From the NCBI GenBank assembly GCA_023264995.1, contig JAHFUR010000012.1, positions 1-64,000 on the forward strand: a DNA stretch of 64,000 nucleotides. Direction: 5' to 3'. Positions 56,559 to 64,000 of this stretch are shown here, piece after piece (within the stretch, counting starts at the first letter, position 1; each line of letters opens with the position of its first letter). The position numbers were made by a program, and so were the translations under genes. Origin of the DNA: Acidimicrobiia bacterium (GTDB lineage Bacteria > Actinomycetota > Acidimicrobiia > Acidimicrobiales > AC-14). The notes below the pieces were generated by a model. It did no database searches. It worked only from the letters and a program-made list of their open reading frames with translations, and was not told the DNA's origin.

Positions 56559-56840
56559 ATGCCCAAGTACGTGATCGAGCGGACAGTGCCCGGCGCGGGC
56601 CAGATGGACGCGGCCGCCCTAGCCGCCATTTCCAGCACCTCCAACACGGTCCTGCGGGACCTCGGGCCCGACATCCAGTGGATCCACAGTTACGTGACCG
56701 ACGACAAGATCACCTGTGTGTACCTGGCGACCGACGAGGACATCATCCGCGAGCACGGCCGCTGCGGCGGGTTCCCGGTCGACGCCGTGCACCAGGTGCG
56801 GGCCATCATCGAGCCGCTGACGGCGGAACCGGTCTCATGA
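56559..56840 (+). CDS. DUF4242 family protein (nickel-binding SCO4226-like)
   Basis: The 93-residue protein starts MPKYVIERTVPGAGQM and has WIHSYVTDDKITCVYLATDE and GGFPVDAVHQVRAIIEP. The order and length match DUF4242, of which a Streptomyces member (SCO4226) is described as nickel-binding. It has a ferredoxin-like fold and likely dimerises. GAGGAGAGGA lies upstream of the ATG. It is divergent from the HD-GYP gene and shares no obvious pathway with the signalling genes around it. Confidence 0.75.
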   Translation: MPKYVIERTVPGAGQMDAAALAAISSTSNTVLRDLGPDIQWIHSYVTDDKITCVYLATDEDIIREHGRCGGFPVDAVHQVRAIIEPLTAEPVS

Positions 56841-56891
56841 GCAGCGGGCCGACCGGTTTTCGTGAGGCACAGCCGCTCCGCGCTCAGCCGG

Positions 56892-58133
56892 TCAGTCCCC
56901 GAAGGCATCCGTGTAGTCGCGACGGAGCGCCGAGATCGGCCCCGGCCGCGCCAGGTGGTACCCCTGCGCGGTCCGGACGCCGAGCGCGCGCAATGACCGA
57001 AGCTCATTGACCGACTCGACGCCCTCGGCCACCGTCACCGCGCCGATCTCGTCGGAGAAGGCGACGAGGGCTGAAGCCAGGGCTCGCCGCGCCGGGTCGC
57101 TGTCGATGTCCCGCGTGAGGGCGATATCGAGCTTGACGATGCTCGGCCGCAACCGGAGGAGGTGCTGGAGGCCGGCGTAGCCGGCGCCGGTGTCGTCGGC
57201 GGCAATACGGAGACCGTCCTCCCGCAGCTGCCGCAAGGCGCGAAGCAGGGCCTCGTAGTCGGGTACCCGGGTGTGCTCGGTGAGCTCCAGCACGACGCGC
57301 CGGACCGGGAAGCCGTTGAGGAGGGCGGCGATCGCCGGCTCGACCGCGGTCTCGGGCGAGGCGTTGACCGCCAGGTAGATATTGGGAGGAAGCGCGTCCA
57401 GCTGCTCGAGCGCGCAGCGCACGGCATGGAGCTCGAGCTCGGCGCCTCGTCCGACCGAGGCGGCGTCGGCAAACCACTCGTTCGGTGGCCGCCGGGGCTC
57501 ATCGTCGAAGCGGGCCAGGGCCTCGATGCCGACAAGACCAGCGCCGGCGAGGCTCACGATCGGCTGAAAGACCATCGAGACCAGCCCATCGGCGAGGACC
57601 CGGTCGATCCGGGCCGACCGGCGTTCGAGCCGCTCAGCCTGCTCGCGCTCCCGCGCCTGCTGGGTGGCCAGCTCGGCGGTGAGCTCGTCGTTGTGGCGCT
57701 GCAGCCGCGTGTTGAGATCCTTGGTCTCCAGGAGGTTGCGCACCCGCAGGACGACCTCGATCTCGTCGAACGGCTTGGTCAGGAAGTCCTTCGCCCCGGC
57801 GGCGAGGGCTCGCTGCTTGACCCCGCTCTCGGCATCGGCGGTCAGCACGAGCACGGGCAGGAACGTCCCCTCGGGCCGGAGCGGCCGCAGCTCGTCCATG
57901 ACCGCGAAGCCGTCGGTGCCGGGCATATGGAGATCGAGCAGGATCACGTCGGGGAGGGAGGAGCGGCACGACGCCAGCGCCAGCGCCGGCTCGGTGAAAC
58001 CCTCGACCGCTTCGAACCCGGCCCGACGGAGCACGCGCTCGAGCAACCGCACGTTGGCCTCGCTGTCGTCGACGATCATGACCCGGTCCCGCGCGAACGG
58101 GAACGGGTCTGCGCCGTGCGCTCCCGCGCTCAT
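56892..58133 (-). CDS. REC-EAL response regulator (cyclic-di-GMP phosphodiesterase)
   Basis: The 413-residue protein has a receiver domain (about residues 17-135) with VMIVDDSEANVRLL, the phospho-acceptor Asp in ILLDLHMPG and Lys in FLTKPFDE. A coiled-coil linker (LNTRLQRHNDELTAEL) follows, then an EAL domain (about 180-405). EAL appears in GIEALARF, with NASPET, ELTEHT, DDTGAGYAGL, KLDIAL and AEGVE. The metal and catalytic acids look complete, so it is probably active. The start overlaps the stop of the upstream hybrid kinase by ATGA, so that kinase is the natural phosphodonor. Confidence 0.9.
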   Translation of the reverse strand: MSAGAHGADPFPFARDRVMIVDDSEANVRLLERVLRRAGFEAVEGFTEPALALASCRSSLPDVILLDLHMPGTDGFAVMDELRPLRPEGTFLPVLVLTADAESGVKQRALAAGAKDFLTKPFDEIEVVLRVRNLLETKDLNTRLQRHNDELTAELATQQAREREQAERLERRSARIDRVLADGLVSMVFQPIVSLAGAGLVGIEALARFDDEPRRPPNEWFADAASVGRGAELELHAVRCALEQLDALPPNIYLAVNASPETAVEPAIAALLNGFPVRRVVLELTEHTRVPDYEALLRALRQLREDGLRIAADDTGAGYAGLQHLLRLRPSIVKLDIALTRDIDSDPARRALASALVAFSDEIGAVTVAEGVESVNELRSLRALGVRTAQGYHLARPGPISALRRDYTDAFGD

Positions 58134-60595
58134 CTGCTGGCCAACATCTCGTCCACCACGCTCAGCAGCTTGGACACGTCGAGGGGCTTGGTGAGGTAGG
58201 CCGCGGCGCCGGCGGAGAGCAGGCGTTGGACCTGCCCGGCGGTGGCGTCGGCCGTCAGGATCACCACGGGGATCATCGACGTCAGGGGGTCCTCGCACAG
58301 CCGTCGGAGGATCTCTTCGCCGCTGATGTCGGGCAGGTGGAGGTCGAGGAGGATGAGAGTCGGCTGGTGCTGGCGGGCAAGCTCGATGCCGAACCGGCCC
58401 TGCATGGCGGAGAGCATTTCGACATCGGTCCGCCGGGCGAGGATGCGCTCGATCAGGCGGAGGTTCGACGGGTTGTCCTCGATGTAAAGGACCTTGCGGG
58501 CGGGGCCGTCGCGTGGCGTCGGCTCGGGCTCGTCCTTCGCGACCGCCGGGGCCACCGGCTGGAGCCGCTCGAAACGCTCGACCGGGCCTTCGGCCCGGGG
58601 AAGGTCCACCGAGAACGTGCTGCCCCGGCCGGCGACGCTCTCGACGGTGAGGGCGCCGTCCATGGCCTCGGCCAGGTTCTTGGAGAGCATCAGCCCGATG
58701 CCAGTGCCCTCGACATCGGTCTGTGCCGCATCGAGGCGGTCGAACGGCGCGAACAGGCGGTCCATCTGTTCCGGCCGGATCCCGGGCCCGGTATCGGCCA
58801 CACTGATCCGCAACCTCGTCTCGCTCACCGCTGTGCACGTGACCGTCACCGTCCCGCGCTGACGGTTGTACTTCAGCGCGTTCGACAAGAGGTTGAGCAG
58901 GATCTGCTTGGCCCGCTGGCGGTCGGCGAAGATGAACACTGACATCCCCGTCTCGTCGGCTCGCAGGGAAATCTCGCGTTGCTCAGCCATGGCCCGCACA
59001 AGGTCGAGCGACTCCGAGACCAGCTCCGAGACCAGTACGGCCTCGGCAGAGAGCAGCATGCGGCCGGTCTCGATCCGGGTGATGTCCAGCACTTCGTCGA
59101 CCAGGTCGAGTAGGTGGCGGCCGCCTCTGAGGATCTGGTCGACCGCTTCGGCCTGGTCCTCGGTGAGGGCCTGCATCTTCAGGAGCTGACTGAACCCGAG
59201 GACGGCATTCAGTGGCGTCCTGAGCTCGTGGCTCATCCGTGACAGGAACTCGCTCTTCGACCGGTTGGCGACCTCGGCCGCCTGCTGGGCGGCCCGGAGC
59301 GCCTCCTCTGCGGCGCGGCGCTCGGAGATGTCAGTCACGTAGGAGAACACGCCGGCGGTCTCCCCGTACTCGTCGAGCTCCGGCACCGACAACGACGACA
59401 CCCAGAGATAGGGCCCATTGCCCCGACGGACCCGGAACTCGATGTGCTCGGGTTCCCGGCTGGGCTCCCGCAATCGACCGCCGGCGGCCCCCACCCGTTC
59501 CAGGTCGTCGGGGTGCATGTACCGGCGCAGGGTGCCGGCCAACAGGACTTCGGTCTCGCTCAACCCGAGGACGCGCTCGACATTGGGGCTGACGTAGGAG
59601 ATCCGGCCTTCGCCGCCTGACACGTCGGTCCTCACGACCACTGCGGGGCCGGACACGAGAAGCCGCTCGAGGAACTCGCGGGTCGACTCGAGCTCGCTGG
59701 TGCGATGCTCGACCAGCGAGTCGCCGAACTCCTGGCGCCGGGCGAAGGTCTGGACCACCGCGCCGGCCAGGACTGCGGCCACAAGACCGGCGGCCAAGAG
59801 GATCCAGGGAGCGGCGGCGGGGAACTCACCGACCAGAGGAGCGCGGGCCTCCAGCTCCAGGGTCCACTGCATGGTGCCGACGGCGAACGGGAACCGCGCC
59901 GCCCCCCGAAGGGGGACGGCCTGCTCGCTGGTGAGGACGAGGCGGGCCGGGTCCGGCGAGGGCGACGCGTACAGCGCGCCGCGCATCTCGCTGAACGCAG
60001 AGCCCGGGGTGGCGGGGACCGGTCGGCTGGGGTCGATGGCCGACACCAACAGCACGACCACTGGGACGGGGGCCGGGGCGGCCGCGGCGAAGGCCAACCT
60101 GACCTGCGTACCCTCCGATACGAGGTCGGCGGCGGCCTGGCGGGCGGCGAGGGCGCGCGCCGCCAGCGCGGCGTGATCAGGACGCGCCGTCTCGCCCGGG
60201 ACGATCGCCGGACCGCCGACGGAGGCGGTGACCACGAACGCCCCGTCGCGCTCGGTGAGCGCTTGCAGCGAGCTCCCTGGGGACCGAGTCAGGGCGCGCG
60301 CGCCCAGCTCGAAGCCGTCCTTGTCAGGGAGGGTGGCCAGAAGGGCAAGCAGGCTGAGCGACGAGTTCGACGCCTCGATCGTGTTGTGCAACAGCGCCGA
60401 GACTTCACCGGCCCGTTCGGCGAGGAGCCGATGCTCGTTGTCGCGCACCAGGTTGTGGGTCACCCCGAACGCGCCGACGGCGGCGGCGGCAAGGACCAGG
60501 AACACCGATGTCGCCACCGTCGCCCGGCGGCTACGGCCCCGGGGACCAGATCCCCTCGATCCCATCCGCTGTCTCTCTGTCCGACGAGCCGACAC
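58130..60595 (-). CDS. hybrid histidine kinase (periplasmic sensor - PAS - HisKA - HATPase - REC)
   Basis: This 821-residue protein has two membrane segments (about residues 26-44 and 265-287) that bracket an extracytoplasmic sensor region of about 220 residues. A PAS domain follows (about 315-435). HisKA with the phospho-His is in SRMSHELRTPLNAVLGFS (about 470). The ATPase has N-box LLNLLSNALKYN, DTGPGIRPEQMD and GTGIGLMLSK. A C-terminal receiver (about 700-815) has LYIEDNPSNLRL, ILLDLHLPD and LTKPLD. It overlaps the REC-EAL gene by ATGA and should drive cyclic-di-GMP turnover through it. The GTG at 60595 or an ATG at 60565 starts it. Confidence 0.9.
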   Translation of the reverse strand: MSARRTERQRMGSRGSGPRGRSRRATVATSVFLVLAAAAVGAFGVTHNLVRDNEHRLLAERAGEVSALLHNTIEASNSSLSLLALLATLPDKDGFELGARALTRSPGSSLQALTERDGAFVVTASVGGPAIVPGETARPDHAALAARALAARQAAADLVSEGTQVRLAFAAAAPAPVPVVVLLVSAIDPSRPVPATPGSAFSEMRGALYASPSPDPARLVLTSEQAVPLRGAARFPFAVGTMQWTLELEARAPLVGEFPAAAPWILLAAGLVAAVLAGAVVQTFARRQEFGDSLVEHRTSELESTREFLERLLVSGPAVVVRTDVSGGEGRISYVSPNVERVLGLSETEVLLAGTLRRYMHPDDLERVGAAGGRLREPSREPEHIEFRVRRGNGPYLWVSSLSVPELDEYGETAGVFSYVTDISERRAAEEALRAAQQAAEVANRSKSEFLSRMSHELRTPLNAVLGFSQLLKMQALTEDQAEAVDQILRGGRHLLDLVDEVLDITRIETGRMLLSAEAVLVSELVSESLDLVRAMAEQREISLRADETGMSVFIFADRQRAKQILLNLLSNALKYNRQRGTVTVTCTAVSETRLRISVADTGPGIRPEQMDRLFAPFDRLDAAQTDVEGTGIGLMLSKNLAEAMDGALTVESVAGRGSTFSVDLPRAEGPVERFERLQPVAPAVAKDEPEPTPRDGPARKVLYIEDNPSNLRLIERILARRTDVEMLSAMQGRFGIELARQHQPTLILLDLHLPDISGEEILRRLCEDPLTSMIPVVILTADATAGQVQRLLSAGAAAYLTKPLDVSKLLSVVDEMLASR

Positions 60596-60704
60596 AGCTA
60601 CGGACCGTGGCGAACGGCACGGCCACGTTGACGGTAGTGCATGGCCAGGCGTGACGATGAGGGGCCGGGACGGCGGGGCGAGCCTGGATGCCCCGGTCCG
60701 CCAG

Positions 60705-61004
60705 CTAGCCGGGGTCGGACGGGATCAGCGCGGCGAGCTGGTCAACCAGTTCGGCGGCGCGCCGGCCCGCGCTGGCGATCTCGGCAATGTCGGCGAGGAC
60801 CGCGGGCTGGTCCCGGACATCGCTGGCGACGAGCGCGGCATAGTTGATCACCAGCCCCAGGGCGTTCCGGAGCTCGTGGATGATCTCGTGCGCCTCTCCG
60901 CTGATGTCATCGCCGAGTGCCACGGCAACGACCCTAATCCTCCGAATGGCGAGCGCGGATGGTGTATTTGCACTCCTTGAGTCGAGCTGTTCATCACTGG
61001 GCAC
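60705..61004 (-). CDS. stand-alone histidine-kinase dimerisation (DHp) domain
   Basis: The 99-residue protein lacks any ATPase domain. Residues about 39-95 read HEIIHELRNALGLVINYAALV and then ADIAEIASAGRRAAELVDQL. This resembles the DHp region of the neighbouring hybrid kinase (GVAHDFNNLLGVILNYTALL...IRAAAERGASLTRQLL), including spacing. The candidate phospho-His is in HELRN. It may act as a phosphotransfer module or as a dimerisation decoy for that kinase; both are inference. The chance that it is a truncated kinase cannot be excluded. Confidence 0.55.
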   Translation of the reverse strand: MPSDEQLDSRSANTPSALAIRRIRVVAVALGDDISGEAHEIIHELRNALGLVINYAALVASDVRDQPAVLADIAEIASAGRRAAELVDQLAALIPSDPG

Positions 61005-61024
61005 GCCCGGCTCGTTCGGCGATC

Positions 61025-61159
61025 ATGTCCTGGACGGAAGAACCCAGCACCGAGGAGACGGCGATGTCGAACCCCACTGCAATGCGCAAGAGCCCCGGTG
61101 GCCAGATCCTGGCGGACCTCTTGACGTCCCTCTCCGCCCGGCTCCGCTACGCGGGCTGA
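61025..61159 (+). CDS. possible small peptide gene (31 or 44 residues)
   Basis: From an ATG at 61064 a strong ribosome binding site (GAGGAG, five bases away) serves a 31-residue peptide, MSNPTAMRKSPGG followed by QILADLLTSLSARLRYAG. An in-frame ATG at 61025 adds an acidic 13-residue extension. The C-terminal part after GG forms an amphipathic helix with basic residues, the shape of secreted signal or antimicrobial peptides. GG before the helix resembles a double-glycine cleavage site, but no transporter-peptidase is in the window. It lies between two kinase genes. Function is unproven. Confidence 0.4.
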   Translation: MSWTEEPSTEETAMSNPTAMRKSPGGQILADLLTSLSARLRYAG

Positions 61160-61338
61160 GCCGCCGCACGCGTCCCGTGCCATGCGCGGGGCCATCTGCG
61201 TCGGAGGCGCCGGCACCCACCGGAGCCCGATGATGGGCAAAGTCTGGCGGGGCCCGGCGATTGCCGGCGGCCTCGTTTCCCCGACAGCAGATATACCGTA
61301 GGCCCGGGCCGCACTCGACGCGGCAAGGGGGACCCGGG

Positions 61339-63210
61339 GTGGAGCCTTCAGATGACATGCTGCGGGGCCTGCTCTCAGCCGCCCCCGACGCGCTCGTCGC
61401 CGTGAACGCTGAGGGTGAGATCGTCTACGTCAACGCCCAGGCCGAACGCATCTTCAGATGGGCCCGAGCCGACCTGGTCGGGCGCCCCGTCGAACAGCTC
61501 GTCCCCGAACGGTTCGCCGGCCGCCACCCCTTCCTGCGGGCCGGCTACATGGCCCATCCCACGACCCGTCCGATGGGTGCCGGCCTCGAACTGTGGGCCC
61601 GCCGGCAGGACGGGTCGGAGTTCCCGGCCGAGATCAGCCTGAGCGGGTTCACGACACGCGCCGGCTCCCTCGTCGCGGCCGCGATCCGGGACGTCACCGA
61701 GTCGCGAAGGACCGAGTACCGCTTCCGCGCCGTGCTGGCATCGGCGCCCGATGCCATCGTCGGTGTCGACGGCGAGGGCCGGATCGAGCTGCTCAACGAG
61801 CAGACGGAGAGGCTGTTCGGCTGGACGGCGTCCGAGCTGCTCGGCCAGAAGGTGGAGGTCCTGGTCCCGGAACCGGCCCTCGGCCGTCACGTCGAACACC
61901 GGGCCAGCTACGTCGCTGATCCGCAGTCGCGGCCGATGGGCGCCGGGCTGCAGCTTGCCGCCCGCCGCAAGGACGGGAGCACGTTCCCCGCGGAGATCAG
62001 CCTGAGCGCGGTGGCCGACGAGCCGGGCTCGCTCCTGGTGCTGGCCGCCATCCGTGACGTGAGCGAGCGCATCGAGCTGGCGGCCGAGCGGCAACGCCAG
62101 GCTTTGGAGGCGCAACGCGAGCAGTCGCACCGGCTCGAGAGCCTCGGCCAGCTGGCCGGAGGAGTGGCCCACGACTTCAACAACCTCCTCGGCGTCATCC
62201 TCAACTACACCGCCCTCCTGGCCCGGAACGAGACCGAGCCTCGGGCCGCGGCCGACCTCGGTGAGATCCGGGCGGCGGCTGAGCGGGGCGCCTCGTTGAC
62301 CCGCCAGCTGCTCACCTTCGCCCGACGGGACGTCGCCAACCCCGAGGCGGTCGACGTGAGCGACGTCGTCCGGGGCGTGTCGGGCATGCTCGAACGCACA
62401 TTGGGAGAGGACATCGACCTGCGCCTCGACCTGGCCAGCGAGCCGCTGGTGGTGGTCGCCGACCGCCAGCAACTCGAGCAGATCGTCCTGAACCTGGCCA
62501 TCAACGCTCGCGACGCCATGCCCGGCGGGGGCACGCTCACCCTGGCGACGTCGGTCGCCGCCCCCAGTGAGGCCCTCCGGCCCGGTGCCGGCCGCGACGC
62601 GGTGCTGCGGGTGATCGACACCGGCGTCGGCATGACCGACGCCGTGATCGAGCGAGCCTTCGAGCCGTTCTTCACCACCAAACCCCGAGGGCAGGGCACC
62701 GGGCTCGGGCTGGCCAGCGTCTACGGGATCGTCCGGCGCAACGGCGGCGATGTCCGGATCGACTCGGCGGTCGACGAGGGGACAATCGTCACGGTGAGCT
62801 TGCGCGGGGCCGAGCACCCCTCACCAGCCGGCCAGGCGCACCAAGGGGCATCGGCGGGAGGGCGGGAACGGATCCTCCTCGTCGAGGACGAGGTGGCACT
62901 CCGGGACGCGACTGCCCGTATTCTCACCGGCAATGGCTACGATGTCCTTGTTGCCTCCAACGGAGCCGAGGCACTGGAGGTGTTCGATCGCGAGGCGACC
63001 ACGATCGACTTGGTCGTGACCGACATAGCCATGCCCCGCATGCGGGGTGACGAGCTGGCCCGCCTGCTCCAGGTGCGGAGGGCGGGCACACCGGTCATCA
63101 TGATGACCGGCTACGACTCTGGTGACGCGCCTCTCACCGGCCGGCTCCTGGCCAAACCGGTCTCCGAGGAGGAACTGCTGCGCGCCGTGCGGGAGGTCTT
63201 CGATGCGTGA
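61339..63210 (+). CDS. PAS-PAS hybrid histidine kinase with C-terminal receiver
   Basis: The 623-residue soluble protein has two similar PAS domains (about residues 10-125 and 135-250), each with a YVNAQAERIFRW- or LLNEQTERLFGW-type core, probably from duplication. HisKA has GGVAHDFNNLLGVILNYTALL (about 278-298), the NtrB-like FNN form. The ATPase shows LNLAINARDAMPGGG, DTGVGMTD and GTGLGLASVYG. The C-terminal receiver has LLVEDEVALRDA, VVTDIAMPRM and LAKPVSEEE. The GTG at 61339 has AAGGGG eight bases upstream. The stop overlaps the NarL-type regulator start by eight bases, so they form a pair. Confidence 0.9.
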   Translation: MEPSDDMLRGLLSAAPDALVAVNAEGEIVYVNAQAERIFRWARADLVGRPVEQLVPERFAGRHPFLRAGYMAHPTTRPMGAGLELWARRQDGSEFPAEISLSGFTTRAGSLVAAAIRDVTESRRTEYRFRAVLASAPDAIVGVDGEGRIELLNEQTERLFGWTASELLGQKVEVLVPEPALGRHVEHRASYVADPQSRPMGAGLQLAARRKDGSTFPAEISLSAVADEPGSLLVLAAIRDVSERIELAAERQRQALEAQREQSHRLESLGQLAGGVAHDFNNLLGVILNYTALLARNETEPRAAADLGEIRAAAERGASLTRQLLTFARRDVANPEAVDVSDVVRGVSGMLERTLGEDIDLRLDLASEPLVVVADRQQLEQIVLNLAINARDAMPGGGTLTLATSVAAPSEALRPGAGRDAVLRVIDTGVGMTDAVIERAFEPFFTTKPRGQGTGLGLASVYGIVRRNGGDVRIDSAVDEGTIVTVSLRGAEHPSPAGQAHQGASAGGRERILLVEDEVALRDATARILTGNGYDVLVASNGAEALEVFDREATTIDLVVTDIAMPRMRGDELARLLQVRRAGTPVIMMTGYDSGDAPLTGRLLAKPVSEEELLRAVREVFDA

Positions 63211-63868
63211 CCTGGACGGCTCCCCGGTGGGCGTGGTGATCGTCGACGACCACCGGATGTTCGCCGAGAGCCTCGCCCGGCTGCTCTCCGACGAAGAGGG
63301 CATCGAGGTCCTCGGCGTCGCCGGCACCGGCGCCGACGCTCTCGACCTGGTCGGCGGGCTCAAGCCCAGCGTCGTCCTCATGGACTACCAGCTGCCCGAC
63401 CAGGACGGCGTGGCCGTCACGCTGGCCATCAAGCGGGACAACCCCACGATCATGGTGGTCATGCTCACCGGCTCCAATGAGGACCGCGTGATGTTGGCCG
63501 CCATCGACGCCGGTTGTTCCGGCTTCCTGACCAAGGACCGGGCCGCCGCCGAGGTGGCCGAGGCGGTGCGGGCGGCGGCCATCGGCGAGGCGCTCATCTC
63601 GCCGGCGCTCCTGGCTCGGCTCCTGCCGAAGCTCAACCGGACGCATCGCTCGATCGGCGAGGACCTGACGGACCGGGAGCGCGAGATCCTCACCCACCTG
63701 GCCCGAGGTTCGACCAACAAAGTCATCGCCGCCGAGCTGTACCTGAGCGTCAACACGGTCAGGAACTACGTGCAGTCGGTCCTGACCAAGCTCGGGTCGC
63801 ACTCGAAGTTGGAGGCCGTCGCCACCGCGGTCCGCGAAGGGATCATCGGGTACCCGTCGAGCAGTTGA
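63203..63868 (+). CDS. NarL/FixJ-family response regulator
   Basis: The 221-residue protein has a receiver (about residues 8-125) with GVVIVDDHRMFAESLARLL, the phospho-acceptor Asp in VLMDYQLPD and Lys in FLTKDRAA. A LuxR HTH follows (about 155-215) in LTDREREILTHLARGSTNKVIAAELYLSVNTVRNYVQSVLTKLG. It is translationally coupled to the hybrid kinase upstream, its likely phosphodonor. Its target genes are not visible; the leaderless-type promoters around it are candidates. Confidence 0.92.
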   Translation: MRDLDGSPVGVVIVDDHRMFAESLARLLSDEEGIEVLGVAGTGADALDLVGGLKPSVVLMDYQLPDQDGVAVTLAIKRDNPTIMVVMLTGSNEDRVMLAAIDAGCSGFLTKDRAAAEVAEAVRAAAIGEALISPALLARLLPKLNRTHRSIGEDLTDREREILTHLARGSTNKVIAAELYLSVNTVRNYVQSVLTKLGSHSKLEAVATAVREGIIGYPSSS

Positions 63869-64000
63869 AGGACGTCGTACCGCGACGGCCCCGGGGTGTC
63901 GTCACACAAAAGGTGCCTGGGTTGAGGTCCGACGCGCGAATCGGTGCAAACGCATCCCCCACTCTGGCCATCTGGCCTCAGGGAGGGTGGTACTTGTGAC
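63869..64000 (+). other. 3' intergenic end of the window
   Basis: No gene is completed here. At the very end GGAGGG is followed 12 bases later by a GTG (63996), which could be the start of a gene outside the window. Confidence 0.3.

Overview
The window is very GC-rich, densely packed bacterial DNA that reads as an actinobacterium, most likely of the Acidimicrobiia. This placement is inference. It rests on two tiny actinobacterial ribosomal proteins (bL37-like, bS22), a BsaP-like partner directly behind bioB, the gene order metG-tatD-(cell-wall factor)-rsmA-ispE and glmU-prs-rplY-pth-mfd, and many TANNNT -10 boxes sitting 6-7 bases before an ATG or GTG (leaderless starts). Thr/Pro-rich linkers in secreted proteins fit as well. 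No phage, insertion sequence or CRISPR array is visible.

Layout. 1-4056: redox and small metabolic genes (DUF4395/thioredoxin pair, an RmlC-like epimerase, flavin reductase, MutY-type glycosylase, methyltransferase). 4060-6428: a two-gene restriction-modification system, C5-cytosine methylase then a PD-(D/E)XK-type nuclease, overlapping by ATGA. 6459-13063: a glycosyltransferase, a 1064-residue patatin-like lipase with a membrane tail, and a large STAND-type ATPase. 13116-18804: bioB with its small partner, a hydrolase, a GAF-PP2C-kinase regulator, a nitroreductase without a normal start codon, and a zinc-ribbon/response-regulator pair joined by a triplicated 68-bp initiation region. 18826-26963: FAD oxidoreductase, glycosyltransferase, prolyl oligopeptidase, bL37, and a secreted subtilase with calcium-binding repeats facing a lipoprotein that looks like a free-standing I9 inhibitor. 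27019-46681: housekeeping genes (ychF, rsmI, metG, tatD, rsmA, ispE, tRNA-Gln, glmU, prs, rplY, pth, mfd, PPIase, mazG). 47414-53620: tRNA-Leu and an envelope/copper cluster (YtkA-like proteins, a BNR-repeat protein, a CopC-CopD fusion). 53644-54851: a truncated ABC ATPase remnant, two dimeric-barrel proteins and a MarR regulator with a visible operator. 54860-63868: a signalling block with an HD-GYP/LuxR protein, a REC-EAL protein, two hybrid histidine kinases, a lone DHp domain, a NarL-type regulator and a possible small peptide.

How the parts relate. Housekeeping genes are mostly co-oriented and tightly spaced. Accessory units are small self-contained modules: the R-M pair, the protease/inhibitor-like pair, the MarR/barrel pair and the phosphorelay/c-di-GMP block. 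A family of intergenic palindromes built on CGTTTGGTCAATCGG recurs at three gene ends (1021, 14621, 31971). Three genes (nitroreductase, RlpA-like protein, pth) have no ATG, GTG or TTG where their family needs a start, so non-standard initiation or sequence errors should be considered.
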